Source: Wurfbainia villosa (Eukaryota > Streptophyta > Magnoliopsida > Zingiberales > Zingiberaceae). From it: a DNA stretch of 64,000 nucleotides. Shown here one piece after another: positions 1-10,782 of the stretch. The DNA lies in the NCBI GenBank assembly GCA_025175895.1, contig CM046004.1:48411359-48475358 (forward strand), read 5' to 3'. The position numbers and the translations under genes are program-made. Position 1 is the stretch's first letter; each line of letters begins with the position of its first letter. The notes beneath the pieces are model-generated. The model saw nothing but the letters and a program-made list of their open reading frames with translations, was not told where the DNA came from and did not search any database.

Positions 1-129
1 CTAATACATTACATTGTAGATAACAAGGTGTGTGGTGTCACACGGGAGATCATGTTATCGGCTCCTTGTAAAGTATAAGTAAAGGCTCACAACCGAGAAG
101 GCTTTGGACAAACACTACAACAAATTTGA

Positions 130-360
130 CTTTTCGCGTAGCCGAATATGTATCCTATCCGCTACGATCGCATCGCCAACGCTTCGTTGAAAGTCATAAG
201 ACATTCGCGATGCGGTCGCTTGTATCTGATTAAATGCATTCGCGGCACAATTACGCGCGATTAAGTGCATCGCGATCGATCGCTGCGATTAAAGTGCATT
301 CACGGTAGCACATGATCGAATGCTACTGATTAAAATGCATTCGCGATGCATGATCAAAAC
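130..360. repeat. 5' subterminal repeats of CACTA family 1
   Basis: Four spaced copies of a motif close to GATTAAATGCATTCGCG occur between about 229 and 347, mixed with palindromic GC-rich words such as TCGCGATCGATCGC. In CACTA elements, short subterminal repeats bind the element's TNPA-like protein. These are the likely equivalents, although the motif differs from the 3' end repeats of the same element. Confidence 0.6.
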
Positions 361-646
361 TCAAATAATTATAATCCAACCCACAAATACCACACAATTA
401 TAATATCACATACAAATACTATACCCATTTTTAACATCACATATACACAATTATTAAATCAAAACTAAAACAATTATAATACCATAAATAATCATCACCA
501 CCACACTTAAATAGTTAGTGTACTAATTATTCACTTAATCACAGAAAACAATTCAAACTAATAACATAAATTCACTTACATAATTTATTTCCTACAAAAT
601 AAATATTCACTTAGTCACATAAACAATTCAACCAAGAATACAAAAT

Positions 647-916
647 CTATATATCACCACACAAAACTATACACTTAGAGAACCAAGCGACTATGCTTCC
701 TATTGTATCCTCAAGAAAATACATTTCATCATTGGGTCGAATCAGATCCACCTTCTCCAACAAAACTCTATCAATCCAAACTTTCCAACAAGATCCACCA
801 AGAGGAACGTGATGCACTATTGCTTTTGAATCATGGATGCACCGACCTTCCGCAAATAACTCCATCACCGTACCAATGAAGCAGCTTACATTTAGTATTA
901 ACACTGACATCTCCAC
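647..916 (-). pseudogene. TNPA-like (plant transposase Ptta/En/Spm) C-terminal remnant
   Basis: An 89-codon open frame on the minus strand contains the pattern GTVMELF...HHVPLGGSCWKVWIDRV...DLIRPNDEM...LEDTIGSIVAW. This matches the conserved C-terminal part of the accessory protein coded by plant CACTA elements, with a KV-x-(I/V)-D-x-V core, an acidic DE(M) turn and a (D/E)AIGS-x-VAWP block. The family protein is several hundred residues long, so only the end survives, and the usual P after VAW is F. It sits near the left end of the element and would be transcribed leftwards. The call rests on recalled family pattern, not on a search. Confidence 0.55.
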
Positions 917-3030
917 AATTCACGTTCTTCAATTTTCCCTGTATAATAATAAAAGATTATTAAAATTCCCAAGTATATTTTTATAACAAAACATTATATT
1001 AGTAATAAGAGAGATTCTATCGTACAAAAGAAAATACAATATTGATAGAGCCGTGAACTGCAACACAACTTGATGGCAGAAATACTCGAGCATTATGCCA
1101 AACAGTCTTTTGAAATGGAAATAAGCAACAAGCAAGGTTCATAAGAGAATGAATTTGACTTCTTGATACATTTGTTTTTGCTATTTGAAAAGCAAAAAAC
1201 AATGACAAGCAGAATGAAAAATAAGTGGAAAGTCCTTGACGACAAGCAATAACTGACATGGATCAGACTTCAAAATTGTCTTTCTCAACAAAAATAAGAC
1301 ATCTGTCATATCACACACACAAAAAAAAAGGTATTAATAACATGTTAAATTCTTTACGAACCCAAGAATGTCATCGAAAATGGTCATACAATAGAAGCGC
1401 CTAGCACCTCAACCTTTTGTGATCTTGCTTACAGAGCCCAACTATCACCTCATTGCTCCGCCTAGCACCTCAACCTTATCCTCCTTTCCCTTCTAGAGGA
1501 GGAGCTTTACCTGCTAGCTAAGTAGGACTAACATACCCAACAGATAGGAGAGCAATGACTCGATGAAAATATGAAAACAACACTAGAAGCGAAGGAAAGC
1601 ATCTTCAAACCATTCTCTTTTTTTTTTTATCATATTATGGAACTACCCAAAATTACTCGGCTCAAATAGTAGTATATTGGTTATTTTCCCAGAAACCTTT
1701 CACCCATCTTAGCATTCTCATATATGCTGCACTAATTTTTTTTTGAAGGCTACATAATTTACCGAACACTCATTATTAGGTGAAACATGACATACTTAAG
1801 CATAAAAGCTACATGATTGATTGGTAAAATGGGTAAGCCTTCTCAGGAAGCATAACGAACTTTAAACATTTCATGATCATCACATTCCTCTCCTAATTTA
1901 GCAATGACAAGTTTTGAATCAATAGCTTTTATGATGAGGAATAGCTGAACAAGTGAATCAAGGTTCATTCCGCTTAGGATTAATCAAAACCATACATTTT
2001 GAAAAAACAAAAGCGACTACACCCATAATCTAAGCATGACCTATTTTTTGTTTTAACTATCAAATAAACATTCCTTGTGCATCTTCCACCTTTTACCAAT
2101 CATTAAAGCTATCCATGTCAACCACCTCAATGACATCGAATCATCCAGAAAAACCCCTAGGCCACCACTTGCTACGCCACTACTTTCTCTTATTAACCAA
2201 ATCTAATTACAAGCTACTGTAAAGCCAGCCATAACTCATGATATGATCGAACTTGTAATCCTAGTAATCACACTAATGGATGCAAGAATTATCATTATAC
2301 TCCAATTTTTGCAGCAACTAATAACAATTACCAATCCTGCATTGTATGTGTATCTCAATATTTAAAGCCATAATCCAATTGGCGGTCATACCATTAATAA
2401 TTTGGTTAATTTTCACTAATCATAATCATGAATGGGAAAGTTTGGAGGAACAACAACAATCAAGTCTTATCCCACTAGGTGGGGTTAGAATAGGAAGGTT
2501 TGGAAATGAACTAAAAAATATATTAAAGTTAAATTTATGCCATAGTTTGTCAAAAAATATGTATGTTTAGAAAGTTTAACTAATTTTAACTTTATACTCT
2601 AAAGCTCTAAGAATCTAACTGCTTATTTAAAATCAGTCAATATGCTGATATTTGTGGTCCAACTAAAACTTATTCCTTGAACAATAGAAAACATATTTTA
2701 AATCTCAAAATATGGCAATCAACACCGCTAGTTCCTCAAACTAATTCCTTGAACAATAGAAGACATTTACCCTATGCACTGTGAATGTATAATGTGTGTC
2801 TAAAACTAGATAAGACAAGTTGGACATATTTTAATGATCCTTGCCAAGGATGATTCCTCTCCGTGAAAAGCACTTGTTCCTCTTGGAAGCCAACGAAATT
2901 TTCTGTCTTGACCACATGAACTTGAAATGCTCACATGAACCAATGTATGTACATTAACATTGCTTTGACCAATAAACAAAAACATTAAAATACATAAACA
3001 ATGATAAAATCACAGCAGAAAACTTCCAAC
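917..3030. other. CACTA family 1 interior, AT-rich, no gene recognised
   Basis: Only short interrupted frames occur here. A minus-strand stretch around 929-1259 could be an upstream exon of the TNPA-like remnant. At 1396-1480 a 20-bp word (GCCTAGCACCTCAACCTT) is repeated directly about 63 bp apart. A plus-strand 74-codon frame at 2346-2570 has no recognisable domain. I see no RNA gene or other feature. Confidence 0.5.
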
Positions 3031-3360
3031 TTAACCCAATAAATATTTAGATACTAACCTGCAAGATGAGTGCCGACGGACGTAGGCTGAGGAACAGAGG
3101 TTGTGAGTGAGAAAGAGGTGGACAATGGCCGACGGATGGAGGCTAACGAACGGAGGAGAAAGCGATGGACGAAGACCAGGCCAACGTGAGAAAGCGGCGA
3201 CGGAGGGTGAAGAGAATGGACAAAGACGGGATGAGGCCAGCATGAGAAAGCGATGAGCGGGCAGAAAGCGATGAGGAAGGTGAAGAGGATGGGCGGAGAC
3301 GGGCGAGCGTGAGAAAGTATCAAGCACGAGAAAGCGGCGGAGAGAATAGATCGTTTAGGA
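3031..3360 (-). other. GC-rich degenerate repeats, possible first exon and leader of the CACTA 1 transcript
   Basis: This stretch is much richer in G and C than its AT-rich surroundings. It consists of degenerate direct repeats around the word GAGAAAGCG(A/G)CG, spaced about 50-70 bp. On the minus strand the repeats read as pyrimidine-rich sequence ending CTTGCAG followed by GTTAGTATC near 3060-3050, which resembles an exon end and donor site. A transcribed 5' untranslated exon for the leftward TNPA-like gene is one reading. The frames here are low complexity and I do not call a protein. Confidence 0.35.
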
Positions 3361-3540
3361 AAAAATTTAACCTAAAAAAGTAATATAATTAATTAGTAAT
3401 ATGATTATTAATTAGTAATATAATTAATAAGAATAATAATAGCAAATGCGTTGTTAAAAATTTTTAAAATTTTTTTTTTCAGATTAAAAAATAATAAATT
3501 GTTTAATACTAATAGCAAATGTGTTGTTAAATTTTAAAAA
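3361..3540. other. AT-rich spacer in CACTA 1
   Basis: Runs of AATTAGTAATAT and a duplicated AGCAAATG(C/T)GTTGTTAAA word (about 3440 and 3511) are present. There is no coding sequence. Confidence 0.4.
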
Positions 3541-4290
3541 TTTTATTTTTGTAATTATACAAATGCAATATTATCCTCAGCGTACTAGATTGGCACACTA
3601 TGAAAAAATTAATTTTTTATAATGATATTTTTAACGACGTGCAAAATGCACGCTGCAGATAATATTAACAATTCTAATATTATCCGCAGCACACTTGATT
3701 GACACGCTGCGAAAAGTTTATTTTTTTATAATGAAACTGTTAATGGCGTGCAAATTGTACGCTATTATTATTTCATATTGACAAGCTTAGTATTATCCGC
3801 AGCACGCTTGATTGGCACGCCGTAAAAAATTTAATTTTTTATAATAATACTTTTAACGGCGTGCAAATTGTACGCCGTTATTATTTCATATTAACAAACA
3901 TTGTATTATCCGCAGCGCACTTGATTGGCGCGCTGCGAAAAATTTAATTTTTATAGTGAGACTTTTAACAACGTGCAAAATGCACGCGGTTAGTATTTCA
4001 TATTAATAATCCTAATATTATCCGCAGCACACATGATTGGCGCACTGCGAAAAGTTTAAGTTTTTATAATAAGATTTTTAACAGCGCGCAAAATGCACGC
4101 TGTTATTATTTAATATTAACAGCGTACACTGTACACTGTTAAAATGAATATTGACAGCGTATTATTTTTGCATGCTGTTGTTTGCAAAAATATAATATTA
4201 TCCGCAGCGTACAAAATTGGGCACGCTGTAAAAACTATTATTAACAGCGTGCTATAATTGTGCGCTGTTGATAACATGCTGCGGAAAATC
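3541..4290. repeat. 3' subterminal tandem palindromic repeats of CACTA 1 (about 110-bp period)
   Basis: About six diverged units are present. Each starts near TATTATCCGCAGC (about 3570, 3677, 3792, 3903, 4017, 4197), continues with GATTGGC(A/G)CGCTGCG and an AT stretch, and ends in a hairpin word such as AACGGCGTGCAA followed by its near complement TTGTACGCCGTT. The period is about 107-114 bp, longer for the last unit. The array stops at the terminal inverted repeat. Such arrays fit transposase-protein binding in CACTA ends; each unit could form one or two stem-loops. Confidence 0.75.
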
Positions 4291-5063
4291 ATATTTGTTG
4301 TAGTGAAACCAATGGAATTGTTGTAGTGTGATTTGGTATTGGTTTGTCTAGACCATAGAATCACACTAGTGCACTTTGTGTGTATTAAGCAAGACCGACT
4401 TAGAGGTGATTCGATTTATTGTTGACTACATAATCGAATCGGACCTCAGATATTATTTTACACATGCTCTAAATCCCGATATAATAACGAGCATATATAC
4501 TTAGTATTCATCTCTTTGATTTACCAATGGATGAGATTTATAGATTAAATCGATAGGGTCGGTAAGTTGGGAGATGATATTATTTATATGGTGTGTCGTT
4601 GATTATAGAAGGAAACCGTGTCCTATATATTAGGATTATGATGTCCCCTAGAGGAGCTCATAAGGTTCATCATGTAAACCCTGCAGGTGGACTTGGTCCG
4701 GCATGATGAAAAGGTTGAGTGGTACTACTCATGGAGATAGATGTGGATTAATTAATGGACAGTAAATTAATTAATCGACGTACATTCGAGATCTTAAACA
4801 CAGGGAGAAAAAGTACAAATAATATATGGAGCACATATTAACTTATGGGGGTTGGTGAGGTAGATCAATGATAATCCTTTAGTGGATTGGATTATCATTA
4901 GTGGATCGGACTTTATGTGGGCTTGATCCATGGGTGGCCAAGATCCAACTCCTCCTCATGGTCCCTAATGTTGCCTATTAACACCTCATGAAGCTTAGAT
5001 CCAATGGATAGAAACAAAACTCTAGATCCAAAGGTAGAGATTAAATCTCTATGATCCGATGGA

Positions 5064-6689
5064 AATCATTTCCGTTAAAGAACGAAGGTCGGGTGGTGCT
5101 ATACCCCTCAATGTGAGCCATTAAGTCTCTTGCAAAAACACGAATAAAAACCAAAGAGAATTCCAAGACTTGGTCTTGGATTAGTAGTGCGGGAAATAAT
5201 AGGAAATAAATAGAAATAAATAAGAAGAATAAGAAACTAACAAAAACTAGAAACTTACGACCTTCGGTGTCCCCGAAAGGCTACTGAACGTTGGATTTTG
5301 GGGATGGAAACAGCTTGTTACGGGGGTAAACCCGGGTAAGAAATGTAGATCTCTCAGAGGGCTTCGATTTGGTAGGTAGATCGTTACGTGAGTCCACTTG
5401 TGCGAAAAGTTATGGACGTTTTATCGTCGGCTAGTCCAAGGGAGAATACTTGCAAGCACACAACCAAAAGAAACGTACCAAGACTTCATCTTGGATTAGT
5501 AGTGCGGGAGGAATAAAAACCTAAGAAAGATAAGAATCGAAAAATACGAAAAGAAAACCAAAACGTGCTAGATTGGTGGTTTCACCAAATCTTACCTCCC
5601 CCGCTCTTATACCAATTGTTGGATCGAGAAGCATTGCTAGAGGGGGGGGGGGTGAATAGCGATCGTAAATCTTTTCGACGTTTCGTTTGAGTAGACAATT
5701 AAACGAGTAAGAGCAGCGGAAAATAAAGGAACACGTTTATTTTTACTTGGTTCACAACCCAACGGTTGCTACTCCAAGGCCCTATCGGTCCTAGACCGCG
5801 TACGGAGGGCAAAGCACTATAACGTCTCCTCCTCGTTGGAGGTAGGAGACAACGATTACAAAAACCGAATGTACGAGGATGAGGCAACAATCCTACCTCA
5901 CCTCGTTATGATTAAAATAAATAATACAATAAATATAATTACTTGCTACTGCTACCGACGAAGGAGATTTGAACTTGTCGTCGCGTCGGCGTTATGACGG
6001 CGTTGGAGTGTTGGCGTTGTAGGAGTACGTGATGAATAAACTTGATGATGCTTGGAGTTGGAATCCTCCCCTCCTTTTATAGATTTTGGCCTTTGAATTT
6101 GACTCCCTTTTTTTTGGAACAGATCACGAAGTTGTCGAAATTTTATCGCGAAGTGGCCGCGTCAAACGTTATCCATTTTGACCTAGTGCAAAGGCTGTTT
6201 CTTCACCATCAGTCGACTGATGCCTCCCATCAGTCGACTGATGAGCATCAGTCTACTGCCCAACGTCCAGCAGTCGACTGTCAGCCTGGCCACTTCCCTG
6301 CAGTAAGAGATTAGCTCGGAAATGATAAATGCGACGGTTTCTAACCGTCCGATCTCGACCTAGATCTTCCATAGGAAGTCTTAGTCGGATCGCCGCCTAC
6401 GGTCGTCCCCATAAAGAGGACATGACCTTACAATCTCTCACTCACACGAGCTTACCTCGATAGTAGCTCTCGCTTCTGTCCTTCCACTCGATTCCTTCGG
6501 CTCCCTCCGAAGTCACTCGAGTGTCGCCCGACCACCGCAGCTTCCTCCGGGTGTCGCTAGCCTTCAGCTCCAGCTTTAGCACTTTTCTGCATACTTGATT
6601 TAGCTCGTGAGATAACGATGTAAACTTAACTTTGTGTCTTTTCCATAATCAAAACACAGGTTCGATTATCTAGTGCCCCTGCACCAACA
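5064..6689 (-). mobile_element. Truncated SIRE-like copia piece (leader plus one LTR)
   Basis: Bases 5064-5616 match, with divergence, the leader between gag and primer site of the SIRE-like element at 26340-26615, including the words CTTGGATTAGTAGTG(C/T)GGGA and GGTGGTTTCACCAAATCTTA. A decayed primer-site complement (CTCTTATACCA) precedes the LTR at 5617. Gag and pol are absent. The left break joins the host LTR directly without a target duplication, so an internal deletion removed most of the element and part of the host LTR. Confidence 0.75.
5617..6689 (-). repeat. SIRE-like LTR (5' LTR of the truncated copy)
   Basis: It runs from TGTTGGATCGA to GCACCAACA, 1073 bp, and is related to the LTR at 26631-27751. 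It has a G run of 11 near 5642 and the shared segments CCTCCG...GTGTCGC and TTCAGCTCCAGC. A local triplication of CAGTCGACTG-like words (6211-6280) is specific to this copy. Confidence 0.75.
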
Positions 6690-7299
6690 CTCCCTTGAAT
6701 CTTTTGGTTGGCCACTCTCAATCTCCTCTTCCTTATTGGCCGGCGACAAGCTTCCTCCTTGGAAGTTGTTGGTTGGTTGAAAGAAGGAATAGAGCATTGT
6801 TTCTATTCTTCCTCTTGCTTTGGAAGAGCAAGGAAGGAAGATTTGCGATCCAGAAGCTTCAACTTTTGGTAGATCGTCGCCCACATGACGTCCGAAAGGA
6901 GGAAGGTCATACATTAGAAGATCGAGAGGTATATCTATTCTCTATTCTCTTTTGTTACTTGCTTGTATTTATTTTTTCAATTATAATCATGATATAATCC
7001 TATTTGTGGATAAATAATACTTGGATCCCGAACATAAACACAAAAACCGGCGATCCAAACATCGTCTATTCCGCGTCTACTCGTAGAATAGAGGATGGTC
7101 GCTTGAACAACGAGTTTGTTCAAGTGACCTCTTTAAACGAATAGCACAACGATGACTTGATTGTTTGGGCAATACCTATTGTCTAGGATTAAATTTTTTT
7201 TAATCCGTGGACATCGATTGGATCGCCATGAACAAACAACCAAGGGGAAGTGGGAAGCGAAGTTTCCCCTCACGGACTCGATAAGAAAAACCCTTCAAT

Positions 7300-7313
7300 T
7301 GGTATCAGAGCCA
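7300..7313 (+). other. Primer binding site of element A
   Basis: TGGTATCAGAGCCA complements the 3' end of plant initiator tRNA-Met and lies 2 bp after the LTR end CCCTTCA. This fixes the 5' LTR boundary and the plus orientation. Confidence 0.9.
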
Positions 7314-8355
7314 AGGTTTCCGATTTTGTGTGTTTAGGATTCGGTTAATTTTTATGCACTTTCATATATTATATTTTCCGAATAATAGTAGGATATGCGT
7401 AGTTTAACTCTTTGGTTGCAGGCATAAGATCCGACTATTATGGCCATATGTGTGTATGTGATTGTATGTGTATATTTTGTTGAATCCTCGGGGTTGACGA
7501 GGCTAGTATTTGATTTTTTGTAAATTAGATATGGCATTGTTTAGTGACTCTTTATTTTCGTTTACTTTCGATCTAGAATTCATTTACACTCCCTCGTGGA
7601 GTATAGGATCGATGGATGTAAATTGAAATAGGTAACAGTCTCAGCTCGGATCTCCGGATGGCTTGTACATAGCGTAGGAGGAGCGGACGAGAAGGCGTTG
7701 CGACGGGAGACATATTGAAGACAAAAGCCATAATAGTTGGAAAATAATTTATTTTTCATATTTATTGCTTTTTGTTTGATATGCATGTCATAGGCTAGAA
7801 AATTCCTCATTTTCAAATTACTAAGTGGGAGAGGGAAATTTTTATAAATTCCCATGGCCTCCATTACGATTTGACATGTGATGCAAACAAACTTGCGCGT
7901 CGGCTCTGAGTGCCTTCCTCCCCATCAGATGGGTTTGTTTGCGGATCACAAGGTCAAATGTGGTTATAGAGAATTATTAAGGAGCGTGTGTACTTCCCCA
8001 TCGTAAGGCACATAACCCGAAATAATTCCCGTGGTACCAAGTAATGGTGAACACTTAGATACAAATATAAGTATCATCCCCATCGGAGTCACTATTTTTA
8101 TTTGTAGGGCCAAAAAGGAAGAACAATTAATTTTACTTGTCAAAAAGTTAGGTTGACAAGATAGTAAAATTAATGGGTAAAACCTCCTCTTACAAATGTA
8201 GAATTCGTATACGTCCACACCATCGTGGCATACGATATTCTCGGTGTTTTGAGTTGTTGGTTGATTTTAAAATTTTATTATTTGCGGAATCAATAATTTT
8301 TTGAAATCTACAGAAATGATCTATGTGATTCTTTGGATTTTCAAAACTGACTTTC
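7314..8355 (+). other. Long non-coding leader of element A
   Basis: About 1.05 kb between primer site and gag remnant holds no long frame. The same leader is present in C (30471-31515), in B (about 16150-17221, minus) and in D (about 46610-47702, minus). It is therefore a fixed part of this copia family, possibly with packaging or dimerisation signals. Small frames on either strand are interrupted and not conserved as proteins. Confidence 0.65.
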
Positions 8356-8660
8356 AGTCCACTTGTTGTGATACTAAAGGAAAATAAGCTTACTATACCC
8401 AAATTATGTTGATTGGAAAAGAATCTAGATATTGTCTTAACTGGTGAGGAGTACAAATATATACTCTTCGAAGAGTGTCCTCCTAAGCCCGAGAATGAGC
8501 TAGAAGTCCTTGGAGCTGAAATCGATGGGGAAACCCAGGTCGATATCATTCTCCAATCGACAAAAAGGCTTGCTCAGGCTCAGGCCATGGTTGCTCACAA
8601 GGTTTCTACTTCTAAGCCGAAAGGCAAGAAGAAGAAGAAACAAGGTGAAGAGTCAAAGAT
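8356..8660 (+). pseudogene. Gag remnant of element A, internally deleted
   Basis: The frame starts near the conserved gag segment (V)ILKENKL, has a TGA inside LC*LEKNLD, and continues through EEYKYILFEECPPKP. It then jumps straight to NELEVLGAEIDGETQVDIIL and to the lysine-rich KPKGKKKKKQG. Compared with complete Tork/Angela gag, the middle of the capsid-like domain is missing; element C has the same jump. The zinc knuckle and protease are absent, because a second deletion fuses KKQGE to integrase sequence at about 8650. Confidence 0.8.
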
Positions 8661-10233
8661 GTGTTAGAATTGGTTCATTTTGATTTGTGTGGTCCTGTGT
8701 CTATCCAGGCTAGAGTGGTTTTTGAATATTTCATCTTTTTCATTAACGATTATTCAAGATATGGATGACACTATGATCTGCTCGTGGTGGCGAATACCTT
8801 TTGGGAGAGTTTAGAAATTACTTATCAGAGGCTGGGATTCAATCCCAATTGTCTGCACCTGGCACACCCCAGCAGAACGGTGTAGCAGAGAAAAGGAATA
8901 GGACTCTTATGTAGATGGTTAGATCGACGATGAGTTATTCTGAGTTGCTAGATTTGTTCTGGGGATATGCTCTAGATACGGCAGTGTACATTCTGAACTT
9001 GGTTCCATCTAATTCAGTGCCTTCTACTCCCATAGAATTGTCGACTGGGCGAAAGCCTAGTCTAAGACATATTCGGATATGGGGGAGTCCAGCACATGTG
9101 TTAAAGGCAGATGCTGGTAAGTTGGAACCTCGTACAGAAGTACACATGTTCGTTGGCTATCCTAGAGGAACGAAGGGTTGTTTGTTTTATAGTCCTAGAG
9201 ATCAGAGGGTGATCGTTAGCACGAATGCCAGATTTCTAGAGGAAGACTATGTGATGAGCCACAAGCCCAAGAGTAAAATTATTCTGGAGGAATTAAAAGG
9301 GGAAGTCACTTCTTTAGTACCACCGGTACAAGAGGATATACCACATGTCACTGCACCGCGTGTCACAGAGGATACACAGGTGATGTCTCGTCGTAGTGGG
9401 AGGGTTGTGAGACAACCTGATAGATTCATGTTCTTGGGAGAATCTTTTGATTTGGTCCCTGGTGAACATGAATCTGATCCCTGGACATATGACAAGGCAA
9501 TCCAAGATAAAGATGCAGTATCTTGGCAAAGTGCAATGAATTCTGAGATTGAATCTATGGATTCAAATCAGGTATGGGAGCAAATAGAACCACCCGATGG
9601 TGTAAAAACCATAGGATGCAAGTGGATCTACAAAAGAAAGAGAGGAATAGATGGGAAGGTTGAGACCTTCAAAGCAAGGCTTATTGCGAAGGGGTATACT
9701 CAGAAAGAGGGTATCGATTATAAGGAGACCTTTTCACTGGTAGCCATGATTAAGTCTATCCGGATTCTCTTATGCATAGAAGCTCATATGGATTATGAGG
9801 TGTGGCAGATGGATGCCAAGACAGCTTTCCTTAATGGAAGTCTTAAGGAAAACATCTATATGAAGCAACCAGAGGGATTCATTGCTAAAGGCAAAGAGCA
9901 TCTTGTATGTAAGCTTAATCGGTCCATTTATGGATTGAAGCGAGCTTCGAGATCTTGGAACATCCGCTTTGATGAGGTAATCCAGTCTTATGGATTCATT
10001 CAAAGTCCGTATGAGTCTTGTGTATATAAGAGATGTGACAGAAACGTAGTGGTATTTCTTGTACTATACATAGATGACATTTTATTGATTGGCAACAATA
10101 TCAAGGTGTTATCAGACGTAAGGGTATGGTTGTCCAAAGAGTTTGATATGAAGGACTTGGGAGAGGTGGGACACATCCGTGGGATCAAGGTTATAAGGGA
10201 TCACAGGAAAAGGATGTTGTGCTTATCCCAAGC
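8655..10233 (+). pseudogene. Pol of element A, part 1 (integrase to mid reverse transcriptase)
   Basis: It opens inside integrase (ELVHFDLCGPVSIQA, first catalytic Asp kept). At about 8762 it carries the 91-bp deletion shared with B and C, giving a stop and frameshift. The second catalytic Asp, in LRSDRGGEY of element D, reads Ala here. From 8915 one long frame runs through the integrase C-terminus, the linker and RT: VWEQIEPPDG, GCKWIYKRKRG, MDAKTAFLNG and the catalytic YIDDILLIG. The frame then reads into the inserted SIRE LTR at 10234. Pol resumes at 27757. Confidence 0.88.
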
Positions 10234-10782
10234 TGTTGGATCGATGCGGTTCGCTAGAGGGGGGGGGGGGGGGTGAATAGCGAAAAGCCTTTTTCTTTCG
10301 AATTTGTTTCAAGACAAATATATGCAGCGGAAATGTAAATGAAACAAAAAGAGACAAGTTTGTTTTTTTACTTGGTTCGTAGCCTTCGGCTACTACTCCA
10401 AGGCCCTAACGGTCCTAGACCGTGTACGGAGGGCAATTCACTAAAACACTCCTCCACGTTGGAGGTAGGAGTTTGACGATTACAAAAAAAACTTCGAAGC
10501 AAAATGATAGAGAGACAAACCCTCTCTTCTATTAAAGTAAAATGCAACGATAGAAAAACCTCGAGTAAAAGAGTTGCAATATTGAAAACAATAACAAGGA
10601 TTATACCAACAACTAAAAAGAAAGACCTTAAGCTAGGGTTATTGGCAGCACTTCATTGTCGTAGAGTCGTCGGAGAGTCACAGCGTTGCAGAAGCTTTTG
10701 AGCACTTAGAATTTTATCAAAACCCAAGGTTAGGACCTCCTTTTATAGCCTTTGAGCCCCTTTTCGAGAGGAACCCTAGCCA

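Larger units (their letters stand above)
113..4305. mobile_element. CACTA (En/Spm) DNA transposon, non-autonomous, family 1
   Basis: The element begins CACTACAACAAA and ends TTTGTTGTAGTG, a perfect 12-bp terminal inverted repeat of CACTA type. It is flanked by a 3-bp target duplication AAA (110-112 and 4306-4308), and removing it restores the copia LTR sequence seen at 58155-58200. It is 4193 bp long. It has subterminal repeats at both ends, and its only recognisable coding piece is a minus-strand remnant of the element's second gene. No transposase (TNP2/TNPD-like, DDE) was found, so it would need a helper. Confidence 0.93.
1..7297 (+). repeat. LTR of Angela-like copia element A, opened at left edge and interrupted twice
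   Basis: Bases 1-112, 4306-5063 and 6690-7297 align in order with the complete LTR at 28552-30454; about 107 bp of the LTR start lies outside the window. It is split by a CACTA element (113-4305) and by a truncated SIRE-like piece (5064-6689). At the second site roughly 330 bp of the LTR is missing, including most of the 27-bp repeats and the TATA region. It ends CCCTTCA at 7297, just before a tRNA-Met primer site, so it is the 5' LTR of element A. It can no longer work as a normal promoter. Confidence 0.85.

Noticed and set aside
2346..2570. 74-codon plus-strand frame
   Set aside because: AT-rich, no recognisable motif, no supporting signals, lies within CACTA 1.
3031..3327. Two overlapping minus-strand frames in the GC-rich island of CACTA 1
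   Set aside because: Low-complexity, repeat-derived, no domain, and two frames are open at once; treated as possible leader exon only.
5699..5890. Minus-strand frame in the truncated SIRE-like LTR, and the related one at 26760-27089
   Set aside because: Both lie in homologous LTR DNA, lengths differ and no domain is visible; chance frames in an untranslated region are more likely.
7300..7313. tRNA-like sequence at this and the other primer sites
   Set aside because: Only the 3' 12-14 bases of initiator tRNA-Met are complementary; no cloverleaf flanks them, so these are primer binding sites, not tRNA genes.
9770..10188. Minus-strand frames over the RT of A (and the same at 56706-57124, 60953-61213, 44004-44210)
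   Set aside because: Antisense shadows of conserved RT coding sequence.
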